Shown one piece after another: positions 1-8,873 of a stretch of DNA of 64,000 nucleotides (within the stretch, counting starts at the first letter, position 1; each line of letters starts with the position of its first letter). A program made the position numbers and the translations under genes. The DNA is from Janthinobacterium sp. GTDB taxonomy: Bacteria; Pseudomonadota; Gammaproteobacteria; Burkholderiales; Burkholderiaceae_D. The notes under the pieces are model-generated. The model was not told where the DNA came from. It made no database searches and saw only the letters and a program-made list of their open reading frames with translations. Location of the stretch: assembly GCF_009923995.1 (NCBI RefSeq), contig NZ_RFSK01000021.1, positions 20,582 to 84,581 on the forward strand, read 5' to 3'.

Positions 1-1109
1 ACGATGGAATCGTCGACCAGCAGCACCACTTTATCCTTGAATTCGGACGGGATGGCGTTGAGCTTCTGACGCACGGACTTCTTGCGCGCCGCCTGGCCCG
101 GCATGATGAAGGTACGGCCGATGTAGCGGTTCTTGATGAAGCCTTCGCGGTACTCGATGTTCAGCGCCATGGCCAGCTGGATGGCGGCCGGACGGGAGGA
201 GTCGGGAATCGGCATGACCACGTCGATATGCACGCCGGGCAGCTCGGTGCGGATCTTTTCGGCCAGGTATTCGCCCATTTTCAGGCGCGTGGCGTACACG
301 GAAGCGCCGTCGATGACGGAGTCGGGACGGGCCAGGTAGACGAATTCGAAGACGCAGGGATTCAAGCTGGCATTGTCCGCGCATTGGCGGCTGTGCAATT
401 GCTTGTCGGCATCGATGAAGACGGCTTCACCGGGACCGATGTCGCGCACGAAACGGAAGCCCATGCCTTCCAGGGCCACGGATTCGGAGGCGATCAAGTA
501 TTCGGTGCCCTGCTCGCTTTCATTGATGCCCAGGCACAGCGGACGGATGCCGTGCGGGTCGCGGAAGGCCAGCAAGCCCACGCCGGCGATTTGCGCCACG
601 GCAGCATAGCCGCCCTTGACGCGACGGTTCAGCACGGTAACGGCCTTGAAGATGGCGTCCGGGTCCAGGTTCAGGCCCGTCGTCGCTTCCTGGATTTCAT
701 GCGCCAGCACGTTGAGCAGCACTTCCGAGTCGGAATCGGTATTGATGTGGCGGCGGTCGTTCTTGAACATTTCCTGCTTCAACTGTTCCCAGTTGGTCAG
801 GTTGCCATTGTGCGCCAGGGTGATGCCGAACGGCGCATTCACATAAAACGGCTGTGCTTCCTCTTCGCTCGACGAACCGGCCGTCGGATAGCGACAGTGA
901 CCGATGCCCGAATTGCCTTGCAGCGAACGCATGTTGCGCGTACGGAAGACGTCACGCACGAGGCCGTTGGCCTTGTGCATGGAAAACATACTGCTGTGAT
1001 TGGTCGCAATCCCTGCCGCGTCCTGACCGCGATGTTGCAAGAGCAACAATGCATCATAGAGCAATTGATTGACAGGTTGATGGGAAACGACGCCGACGAT
1101 GCCACACAT
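1..1109 (-). CDS. purF: amidophosphoribosyltransferase (C-terminus cut by window edge)
   Basis: Minus-strand reading [34 protein letters not shown]... from ATG at 1109; typical PurF N-terminal Cys and glutamine amidotransferase motif; next to cvpA. Confidence 0.93.
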   Translation of the reverse strand, partial: MCGIVGVVSHQPVNQLLYDALLLLQHRGQDAAGIATNHSSMFSMHKANGLVRDVFRTRNMRSLQGNSGIGHCRYPTAGSSSEEEAQPFYVNAPFGITLAHNGNLTNWEQLKQEMFKNDRRHINTDSDSEVLLNVLAHEIQEATTGLNLDPDAIFKAVTVLNRRVKGGYAAVAQIAGVGLLAFRDPHGIRPLCLGINESEQGTEYLIASESVALEGMGFRFVRDIGPGEAVFIDADKQLHSRQCADNASLNPCVFEFVYLARPDSVIDGASVYATRLKMGEYLAEKIRTELPGVHIDVVMPIPDSSRPAAIQLAMALNIEYREGFIKNRYIGRTFIMPGQAARKKSVRQKLNAIPSEFKDKVVLLVDDSI

Positions 1110-1148
1110 GGTGTGCTCCTAAACTGTGCTACTGATTTTAAAAAAAAT

Positions 1149-1637
1149 TCAAAATTTCACATGCTGCGCGTAAGCGGCAGGCAGATAAGGCTTGATGGCG
1201 CGCGCGCCCTGCTCCGCAAGCGGGCTGAGCAGCGCGTTTTTCCAGAATGGCTGCTGCGGGATGGACGTCATGCCACACAAGATGACGGCGGTCAGCACGA
1301 TCACAAGACCCCGCGCCACGCCGAACAGGCTGCCCAGGGTGCGGTCGGCCAGGCTCAGGCCCGTCACCTTGACGAGCGCGTCGACTGTCATGGACAGCAA
1401 TCCCATCAAAATGCGTACGCCGATGAACAGCACCACGAAGGCCAGCAGCAGGCGGACGGCTTCGCCCGGCACGGCTTCCGGCAGGAATTTTGCCAGGGTG
1501 GCACCATACGCATTGGCGATGACGAAGGCCACGATCCAGCTGACCAGGGACAGTATTTCCTTGACCAGGCCGCGCATCATGCTGATCAGCACGGACGTCA
1601 CCAGCACGAACAGCACCAGATAATCGAAAATCGTCAC
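1149..1637 (-). CDS. cvpA: CvpA family membrane protein
   Basis: ORF MTIFDYLVLFVLVTSVLISMMRGLVKEILSLVSWIVAFV; multi-TM CvpA pattern, directly upstream of purF. Confidence 0.92.
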   Translation of the reverse strand: MTIFDYLVLFVLVTSVLISMMRGLVKEILSLVSWIVAFVIANAYGATLAKFLPEAVPGEAVRLLLAFVVLFIGVRILMGLLSMTVDALVKVTGLSLADRTLGSLFGVARGLVIVLTAVILCGMTSIPQQPFWKNALLSPLAEQGARAIKPYLPAAYAQHVKF

Positions 1638-1657
1638 GCCCGTTCAGCCTTGCAACG

Positions 1658-2635
1658 TCACGCCGGCACCAGGCTGCCGCCCAGGCCCAGCTTTTGCAAC
1701 TTGGCGCGCGTCTTTTCCGCGTCTTCGCGGCTGCCGAACGGCCCCACCCGTACGCGGATGCGCTCGCCAGCGGGGCTGGAAACCTTCTGCGTGTACGACT
1801 TGATGCCCGCTTCGCGCAGTTTTTCCTGCAATTCGTCGACCTTGTCCTGCGTTGCCAGTGCCGCCACCTGCACCACGAACTTGCCGGAACCGGCGTCATG
1901 GGCTTTCTCTTGTGGCTTCTCCACTGGCTTGCCTTCCAAAATCGCCATGGCGCGCGCCGCATCGTCGGCAGACTGCGCCGGCTTGGCCGGTTTCGGTTCA
2001 GGTTTCGGCTCCGGCTTGACCTCGTGCTTGGGTTCAGGCTTGGACTCCACCTTGACCTCGTGCTTGGGTTCCGGCTTCGGCTCGTGCTTCGGTTCGGGCT
2101 TGGCTTCCACCTTGACAGGCTTGGGTTCCGGTTTCGGCTCGACATAGGCTGGCTTGACAGGCTCGGCAGCTGCCAGCACGGGGGCTGGCGCCGGCGCCGG
2201 CTTGGGCTTGGCTACCGCAGGCAGGGGCGCGTCGACAATTTCCTCGGACTGGTCCAGGCCATCGTGCGCCGAGCCCTGGGCCGGCACTGGCTGCACGGGG
2301 GCAGGCGCGGGCGCGGCGGCGACCTTCTCTTTCGACGGGATGTCGATGGCGATGTCATTGACGGGCGCCTTCGGTTCGGAATCGAGCAGCATCGGCAAGC
2401 CGACGGCCACGCCCAGGGCCAGGGCGACAGCCCCGACGAGGCGGCGGCGTGCGCGTTTTTTTTCTGGCAAGACCGGGTCCGGCGCTTCCTTGCCGCCACG
2501 GCGGGAGCCGCCGCCACCGGCCGTGTTGGCGGCCCGTTTGCGGGTCGGCGACTGCGCTTCGCCAGGGACATAAAAGCCGCTGTCTTCGCCAGAGGATTCT
2601 TGCTTGTTTTTAAACAGTTTCGAGAACAAGCCCAT
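1658..2635 (-). CDS. SPOR domain-containing protein with a long Lys/Pro/Glu repeat linker
   Basis: N-terminal TM segment, KPEPKPE low-complexity linker, C-terminal SPOR domain (FVVQVAALATQDKVDELQEKLREAG...RVRVGPFGSREDAE). Confidence 0.88.
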   Translation of the reverse strand: MGLFSKLFKNKQESSGEDSGFYVPGEAQSPTRKRAANTAGGGGSRRGGKEAPDPVLPEKKRARRRLVGAVALALGVAVGLPMLLDSEPKAPVNDIAIDIPSKEKVAAAPAPAPVQPVPAQGSAHDGLDQSEEIVDAPLPAVAKPKPAPAPAPVLAAAEPVKPAYVEPKPEPKPVKVEAKPEPKHEPKPEPKHEVKVESKPEPKHEVKPEPKPEPKPAKPAQSADDAARAMAILEGKPVEKPQEKAHDAGSGKFVVQVAALATQDKVDELQEKLREAGIKSYTQKVSSPAGERIRVRVGPFGSREDAEKTRAKLQKLGLGGSLVPA

Positions 2636-2659
2636 GCGTGATTTTCAGTCGAGTGCGTT

Positions 2660-3958
2660 TCAGTGAAGAGAGGATTTCCGGGCCTTCATCACACCAGCGA
2701 CGGTGAGGAAAGAACCAAAGACCACAATTCTATCATTCTCACCGGCCCGGCTCATTGCATTTGCAAAAGCTTGTGCCGGATCATCGAAAATAGACACGGT
2801 ATGCTCGCTGCTGTCAGGCTTGTCTTCCAGCATGATCTGCACCTTGGCGGCCAGCTCCGACGCCGTGGCCGCGCGGGGCGAAGGCAGGCCCGTCAGGCAC
2901 CAGTGGTCGACGTGCTCGCCCATCGCGGCGAGGACGCCATCGATATCCTTGTCCTGCATGGAGCCGAAGACGGCGTAGGTGTACGGGTGGAAACCCATAT
3001 TGCCCAGGTTCTGGTTCAGTGCCGAGGCCGCATGGGGGTTGTGCGCCACGTCCAGGATCACGCTGGGGCGGCCTGGCAAGACCTGGAAGCGGCCCGGCAG
3101 TTCCACCGTCACGAGGCCCGTACGCACTTCCTGCGCGCCCACGGGCAGCTTCAGCTTCAGCACTTCCAGCGCGGCCAGCACGGCCGTCGCGTTGAGGATC
3201 TGGTTGGCGCCGCGCAGGCTCGGGTAGGCCAGCGAATTGCGGCGCTGCTCGCGCCCGCCGTAGTTCCACTGCTGCTTGTCGCCCGAATAATTGAAATCGC
3301 GGCCCATCAGCCACAGGTCGGCGCCGATGGCTTCCGCATGGTCGATCAGCGACTGCGGCGGCACGGGGTCGCTGCAGATGGCCGCCTTGCCCGGGCGGAA
3401 GATGCCCGCCTTTTCAAAGCCGATGGCTTCGCGCGTATCGCCCAGGTAATCCGTGTGGTCGATGTCGACGCTGGTGACGATGGCCACGTCGGCGTCGATC
3501 ACGTTGACGGCATCGAGGCGCCCACCCAGGCCCACTTCCAGGATGGCCACGTCCAGGTTCGCCTGCGACAGCAGCTGCAAAATCGCCAGGGTGGTGAATT
3601 CGAAATACGTCAACGGCGTGTCGCCCCGCACGGCTTCGACGGCGTTGAAACTGGCGACGAGCTGCTCGTCGCTGGCCATCTCGCCCAGCACGCGGGCGCG
3701 CTCGTTAAAATCAAGGAAGTGCGGCTTGATGTACAGGCCCACTTTGTATCCGGCGCGCAACAGCACGGATTCCAGCATGGCGCAGGTGGAACCCTTGCCA
3801 TTCGTGCCCGCCACCATGATCACGGGGCAGGTAAAAGCCAGCTGCATGCGTGCCTTGACGGCTTGCACGCGGTCCAGGCCCATGTTGATCTGGGTTTCCG
3901 AATGGCGGGTTTCCAGCATGGCGAGCCAGTCCGGCAAGGTGGTGGGGAGGTTTTGCAT
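2660..3958 (-). CDS. folC: bifunctional tetrahydrofolate synthase/dihydrofolate synthase
   Basis: ORF with VAGTNGKGSTCAMLESVLLRAGYKVGLYIKPHFLDFNERA; Mur ligase-like FolC. Confidence 0.94.
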   Translation of the reverse strand: MQNLPTTLPDWLAMLETRHSETQINMGLDRVQAVKARMQLAFTCPVIMVAGTNGKGSTCAMLESVLLRAGYKVGLYIKPHFLDFNERARVLGEMASDEQLVASFNAVEAVRGDTPLTYFEFTTLAILQLLSQANLDVAILEVGLGGRLDAVNVIDADVAIVTSVDIDHTDYLGDTREAIGFEKAGIFRPGKAAICSDPVPPQSLIDHAEAIGADLWLMGRDFNYSGDKQQWNYGGREQRRNSLAYPSLRGANQILNATAVLAALEVLKLKLPVGAQEVRTGLVTVELPGRFQVLPGRPSVILDVAHNPHAASALNQNLGNMGFHPYTYAVFGSMQDKDIDGVLAAMGEHVDHWCLTGLPSPRAATASELAAKVQIMLEDKPDSSEHTVSIFDDPAQAFANAMSRAGENDRIVVFGSFLTVAGVMKARKSSLH

Positions 3959-4018
3959 GGGAGACTTCTTGAAAAGAGTGCGCGAGGCGGAAAAGATATG
4001 AGACCCAAACCGAAGACT

Positions 4019-4045
4019 GGGGTCGGACCCTGAGGGTCCGACCCC
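4019..4045. repeat. REP-like palindromic element, copy 1
   Basis: ggggtcggaccc tga gggtccgacccc. Confidence 0.7.
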
Positions 4046-4073
4046 GGCAGTTCAGGTTTTGGGGTAAATCAAA

Positions 4074-4946
4074 TTACGCAAGTACTTCAACAGCCTGGTT
4101 TTGCAGCAAGGCCAGCAGGCGGGCGATTTCTTCGCGCATCTTGCGGCGGTCGACGATCATGTCGACGGCGCCCTTGGTGACGAGGAATTCGGCGCGCTGG
4201 AAGCCTTCCGGCAGTTTTTCGCGCACGGTGTTTTCAATCACGCGGGGGCCGGCAAAGCCGATCAGCGCCTTCGGTTCGGCAATGACGACGTCGCCCATGA
4301 AGGCGAACGAGGCGGATACGCCGCCCATGGTCGGGTCGGTCAGCACGCTGATGAACGGCAATTTCTTTTCCGACAACTTGGTCAGCATGGCCGTGGTCTT
4401 CGCCATCTGCATCAGGGACAGCAAGCCTTCCTGCATGCGCGCGCCGCCGGTGGCGGTGATGCAAATGAACGGCACTTTCTGTTCCAGCGCGATCTGCGCG
4501 CCGCGCACGAAGCGCTCGCCGACCACGGAGCCCATGGAGCCGCCCATGAATTCGAATTCGAAGCACGCCACGACGACTGGCAGGCTCATGATGGCGCCGC
4601 CCATGACGACCATCGCATCCGTCTCGCCCGTCGCTTCCATGGCGGATTTCAGGCGGTCCGGGTATTTCTTGCTGTCCTTGAACTTCAGGGTATCGACGGG
4701 CAGGATTTCCTGGCCGATTTCATAGCGGCCGCCCGCGTCGAGCAGGCTGTCGAGGCGTTCACGCGCGCGGATGCGCATGTGGTGGTCGCATTTCGGACAC
4801 ACGTGCAAATTCGATTCCAGGTCCGTACGGTACAGCACGGCTTCGCACGAGGGGCACTTGACCCACAGGCCTTCCGGCATGGTCTTGCGCGCGGCGGCAT
4901 CCGAACGCTGTATGCGCGGTGGCAGCAGTTTTTCCAACCAACTCAT
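4074..4946 (-). CDS. accD: acetyl-CoA carboxylase carboxyltransferase subunit beta
   Basis: [12 protein letters not shown]... zinc ribbon [23 protein letters not shown] and carboxyltransferase domain. Confidence 0.96.
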   Translation of the reverse strand: MSWLEKLLPPRIQRSDAAARKTMPEGLWVKCPSCEAVLYRTDLESNLHVCPKCDHHMRIRARERLDSLLDAGGRYEIGQEILPVDTLKFKDSKKYPDRLKSAMEATGETDAMVVMGGAIMSLPVVVACFEFEFMGGSMGSVVGERFVRGAQIALEQKVPFICITATGGARMQEGLLSLMQMAKTTAMLTKLSEKKLPFISVLTDPTMGGVSASFAFMGDVVIAEPKALIGFAGPRVIENTVREKLPEGFQRAEFLVTKGAVDMIVDRRKMREEIARLLALLQNQAVEVLA

Positions 4947-5143
4947 ATTTTCTCCTTGGGCCCTTGTAGGGGTAGCGTCGATGGACGCCCCCGGCAGACG
5001 GTAAACGGCGGCGCCCCGCGGGACGCCACCAAAAATTTTATCTATTGCACAATAACAGGCAAATCAGTGGCCGAAGTGTAGCCGTTTATCGCCGGGCTGT
5101 CGAACTTTGCCGCCATCGCAGATTGCGTAAACGGCAAGCTTGC

Positions 5144-5941
5144 TCAGGCGTCCAGTGCCGCGCGGATGCCGGCCGTAAAGCTGCGCACGGCATCGACGGC
5201 GCCGCCTTCGGGCGCATTTTCTATCTCCTGGATGATGCGGCTGCCGATGACGACGGCGTCGGCCACCTTGGCCACGGCCTTGGCCGTGGCGCCATCGCGG
5301 ATGCCGAAGCCCACGCCGATGGGTAATTTTACATGCTGGCGGATGGCAGCGAGGCGTTCGGCCACCTGTTCCGTATCAATGTTACCCGCTCCCGTGACGC
5401 CTTTCAGCGACACGTAATAGCTGAAGCCGCCGCCAACCTTGGCCACTTGCGCGATGCGCTCTTCCGTCGAGGTGGGCGCCAGCAGGAAAATCAGGTCGAG
5501 TCCCGCCTCGCGCATGGCGGCGGCGAATTCCTCGCACTCTTCCGGCGGATAATCGACGACGATGGCGCCATCGGCGCCGGCAGCTTGCGCTGCATCAATA
5601 AACGCGGCGCTGCCGATGCGCTCGATCGGGTTCGCATAGCCCATCAGCACCACGGGGGTGGTCTGGTTCGTCTCGCGGAACCGGCGCACGTAGCCGAACA
5701 CGTCGTGGATGCCCACGTTGAATTTCAGGGCCCGCTCGCAGGCGCGCTGGATGACGGGGCCTTCGGCCATGGGGTCCGAAAACGGCACGCCCAGCTCCAG
5801 CACGTCGGCGCCGCCCTCGACGAGCGCGTGCATCAGGGGCACGGTGGCGTCGGGGCCGGGGTCGCCGGCGGTGATGAAGGTGACCAGGCCGGTCTTGTTG
5901 TTCGATTTGAGATTGGCAAAGGTGGTGGCGATACGGGACAT
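5144..5941 (-). CDS. trpA: tryptophan synthase subunit alpha
   Basis: [65 protein letters not shown]. Confidence 0.97.
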   Translation of the reverse strand: MSRIATTFANLKSNNKTGLVTFITAGDPGPDATVPLMHALVEGGADVLELGVPFSDPMAEGPVIQRACERALKFNVGIHDVFGYVRRFRETNQTTPVVLMGYANPIERIGSAAFIDAAQAAGADGAIVVDYPPEECEEFAAAMREAGLDLIFLLAPTSTEERIAQVAKVGGGFSYYVSLKGVTGAGNIDTEQVAERLAAIRQHVKLPIGVGFGIRDGATAKAVAKVADAVVIGSRIIQEIENAPEGGAVDAVRSFTAGIRAALDA

Positions 5942-5996
5942 GGTGAGCTTTCTTAATGATGGATAGATGGAATGATTTCAACCCAAAGCAAAGGCT

Positions 5997-6037
5997 GGGG
6001 TCAGACGGGGACGCCGAGTCCCGGCGGGTCTGACCCC
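5997..6037. repeat. REP-like palindromic element, copy 2
   Basis: ggggtcagac ... gtctgacccc, with a nested gggac/gtccc stem. Confidence 0.7.
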
Positions 6038-6049
6038 GTTGACACGCTA

Positions 6050-7300
6050 TTAGTTGAAATTGAGTCCCATGCGTTCCGCCACGGTATGCATGTCCTTGTC
6101 GCCACGGCCCGACAGGTTGGCCAGTACAATCTGGTCTTTCGGCAAGGTGGCCGCCAGCTTGGCCGCATAGGCCAGCGCATGCGACGATTCCAGGGCCGGG
6201 ATGATGCCTTCGATATGGCAGCAATCGTGGAAGGCCTGCAGCGCTTCGTCGTCCGTGATGGAGACGTATTGCGCGCGGCCCGAATCTTTCAACCAAGCAT
6301 GTTCCGGACCCACGCCCGGGTAGTCCAGGCCGGCGGAGACGGAATGCGTCTCGATGATCTGGCCGTTCTCATCCTGCAAGAGATAGGTGCGGTTGCCGTG
6401 CAGCACGCCCGGGAAGCCGGCCGTCAGCGAGGCCGAGTGCTTGCCCGTGTCCAGCCCTTCGCCGGCCGCTTCCACGCCGATCAGCTTGACATCCTTCTGG
6501 TCGATATACGGGTAGAAGATGCCCATGGCGTTCGAGCCGCCGCCGATGCAGGCCAGCACGTAGTCGGGCTGGCGGCCCGTCATTTCCGGCATCTGCACGA
6601 GGCATTCCTCGCCGATGACGGACTGGAAGTCGCGCACCATCATGGGATACGGATGGGGGCCGGCCACGGTGCCGATGATATAGAAGGTGTTTTCGATGTT
6701 CGTGACCCAGTCGCGCATGGCTTCGTTCAGCGCATCCTTCAAGGTCTTGGAACCGGATTCGACGGGCACGACGGTCGCGCCCAGCAGTTTCATGCGGTAC
6801 ACGTTCTGCGCCTGGCGCTTGACGTCTTCACTGCCCATGTAGACCACGCATTCGAGGCCGAAGCGGGCGCAGATGGTGGCCGTGGCCACGCCATGCTGGC
6901 CGGCGCCCGTCTCGGCGATGATGCGCGGCTTGCCCATGCGCTTGGCCAGCAGGGCCTGGCCGATGACGTTGTTGATCTTGTGCGCGCCCGTGTGGTTCAA
7001 GTCTTCGCGCTTGAAATAGATCTGCGCGCCGCCCGCCATCTCGGACCAGCGCTTGGCGTGGTAGATGGGCGACGGACGTCCGACGAAATGCTTCAGCTCG
7101 TAGCGGAATTCTTCGAGGAATTCCGGGTCGGCGCTGTAGCGCGCATAGGCGACTTTCAGCTCGGCCAGCGCATGCGTGAGCGTTTCGGCAACGAAGGAGC
7201 CGCCGTAGGGGCCGAAGTGGCCGCGCGGGTCGGGAAACGGGTAGTCGGTGGCGTGGAACAATGCGGCGGCTGCGCCGGGCGCGGTGGTGTGGTCATTCAT
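6050..7300 (-). CDS. trpB: tryptophan synthase subunit beta
   Basis: ORF 6050-7402; start placed at [15 protein letters not shown]; contains [39 protein letters not shown]. Confidence 0.96.
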   Translation of the reverse strand: MNDHTTAPGAAAALFHATDYPFPDPRGHFGPYGGSFVAETLTHALAELKVAYARYSADPEFLEEFRYELKHFVGRPSPIYHAKRWSEMAGGAQIYFKREDLNHTGAHKINNVIGQALLAKRMGKPRIIAETGAGQHGVATATICARFGLECVVYMGSEDVKRQAQNVYRMKLLGATVVPVESGSKTLKDALNEAMRDWVTNIENTFYIIGTVAGPHPYPMMVRDFQSVIGEECLVQMPEMTGRQPDYVLACIGGGSNAMGIFYPYIDQKDVKLIGVEAAGEGLDTGKHSASLTAGFPGVLHGNRTYLLQDENGQIIETHSVSAGLDYPGVGPEHAWLKDSGRAQYVSITDDEALQAFHDCCHIEGIIPALESSHALAYAAKLAATLPKDQIVLANLSGRGDKDMHTVAERMGLNFN

Positions 7301-7976
7301 GGTGGTTTCCTCTGGCAATGATGGCATCGGCATCCTGCACCGCGGCGATAAACGCGCGGACACGGGACGCGTCCTTGATGCCCTTGGACGCTTCGACACC
7401 ACTGCTGATGTCGACGGCGTAAGGGCGCACGCGCACCACTGCGTCAGTCGCGTTTTGTACGCTCAAGCCACCACTTAAAACGACCCGAGGCGCGAGTTCT
7501 TCTGGAATGAGGGACCAATCGAATACCTTTCCTGCACCGCCATACGCATCCACATAGGTATCCAGCAAGAGGCTGGCAAACAAGGGACTGGCGGCGCGAT
7601 AGCGCTGTTCGTATTCTAGCAAATCTTCAAAGCGGGTGTCAGGTTTCACCCGGAACACTTGCGTAAACGGCATATTCACGGCGCCGGCGAGCGCGGCGCT
7701 GTGTTCGGGCGTCTCGTCGCCATGAAATTGCAGCAGGGACAGGGGCGCCGCGGCCCTGGCGGTCCGCACTTCTTCCACCGTGGCATTGACGAACAGGCCA
7801 ACCGTCGTCACGTAGGGCGGGATGGCGGCGATCAGGCTGGCGGCCTGCTGCGGCGTCACGTAGCGGGGGCTTTTCGGATAGAACACGAAGCCGATGGCGT
7901 CGGCGCCCGCCGCCACGACGGCTTGAATGTCTTCGACGCGGGTCAGGCCGCAGATCTTGATGCGTGTGCGTGGCAT
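7293..7976 (-). CDS. trpF: phosphoribosylanthranilate isomerase
   Basis: [40 protein letters not shown]. Confidence 0.96.
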   Translation of the reverse strand: MPRTRIKICGLTRVEDIQAVVAAGADAIGFVFYPKSPRYVTPQQAASLIAAIPPYVTTVGLFVNATVEEVRTARAAAPLSLLQFHGDETPEHSAALAGAVNMPFTQVFRVKPDTRFEDLLEYEQRYRAASPLFASLLLDTYVDAYGGAGKVFDWSLIPEELAPRVVLSGGLSVQNATDAVVRVRPYAVDISSGVEASKGIKDASRVRAFIAAVQDADAIIARGNHHE

Positions 7977-7998
7977 GCGATTCCTTTATTGATGCAGC

Positions 7999-8829
7999 TC
8001 AAAACCAGGGCAAGGCGCTGCTGCTGTCCTGCGGCAAGTCCCACTTGGGATCGTAATCGATCTTCGCCAGGTACAGGCCGTCCGGCATGAAGGTGGGCGC
8101 GGCCGCATGGCGATCTTTACTTTCAAGCAAATGTCCCAGCCATTCCGGCTTTTCCCGCCCCGTGCCGATGTAGACGAGCGAGCCGACGAGGTTGCGCACC
8201 ATGTGGTGCAGGAAGGCATTGGCCGTAATCGTGAAGATGACACAGTCGCCGTGCCGCTCGATCCGGATGTCATGCATGAGCTTGACGGGCGACTTGGCCT
8301 GGCACTGGGCGGCGCGGAAGGCCGTGAAGTCATGCCAGCCCAGCAGTGGCGCCACGGCCTGGCGCATCAGTTCCACGTCCAGCGGACGGAAAAAGAAGCC
8401 GGCGCGCCCTTCCACCAGCGGCGACCGCGTGGCGTTGTTGTACAACACATAATGGTAGGTGCGCGCGCGGGCGCTGAAGCGGGCATGGAAGAAATCGTTG
8501 ACGGTGGGGTCGCCGGGCAGTTCCTTGGCCCAGCGCACGGCAATGGACTTCGGCAGGAAGGCGTTGACGCCCCGCACCCAGGAGTGCACGTCGCGGTTCA
8601 GATCGGTGTCGAAGTGCACGACTTGTTCGAGCGCATGCACGCCCGTATCCGTGCGGCCGGCGCAGGTGGTGGCCAGGCGCACGCGGGCAAACTGCTCCAG
8701 CGCGTTTTCCAGCTGGTCCTGCACCGTCTGCCCGTCTTCCTGCTTCTGGTACCCGTGCCAGGCCGTGCCGTCATACTGCAGGCCCAGGGCGATACGCTTC
8801 AATGGCGTTGCTGTCGTAATATTTTGCAT
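7999..8829 (-). CDS. truA: tRNA pseudouridine(38-40) synthase
   Basis: LQYDGTAWHGYQKQ...CAGRTDTGVHALEQVVHFDT; start chosen at MQNITTATPLKRI. Confidence 0.94.
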   Translation of the reverse strand: MQNITTATPLKRIALGLQYDGTAWHGYQKQEDGQTVQDQLENALEQFARVRLATTCAGRTDTGVHALEQVVHFDTDLNRDVHSWVRGVNAFLPKSIAVRWAKELPGDPTVNDFFHARFSARARTYHYVLYNNATRSPLVEGRAGFFFRPLDVELMRQAVAPLLGWHDFTAFRAAQCQAKSPVKLMHDIRIERHGDCVIFTITANAFLHHMVRNLVGSLVYIGTGREKPEWLGHLLESKDRHAAAPTFMPDGLYLAKIDYDPKWDLPQDSSSALPWF

Positions 8830-8873
8830 CGAAGCATTATACCGGCGCGACGGCTTGCCGCACCGGGGCATTG

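Noticed and set aside
228-2147. 639-aa plus-strand ORF across purF, cvpA and SPOR genes
   Set aside because: Runs antisense across three recognised genes; low-complexity composition
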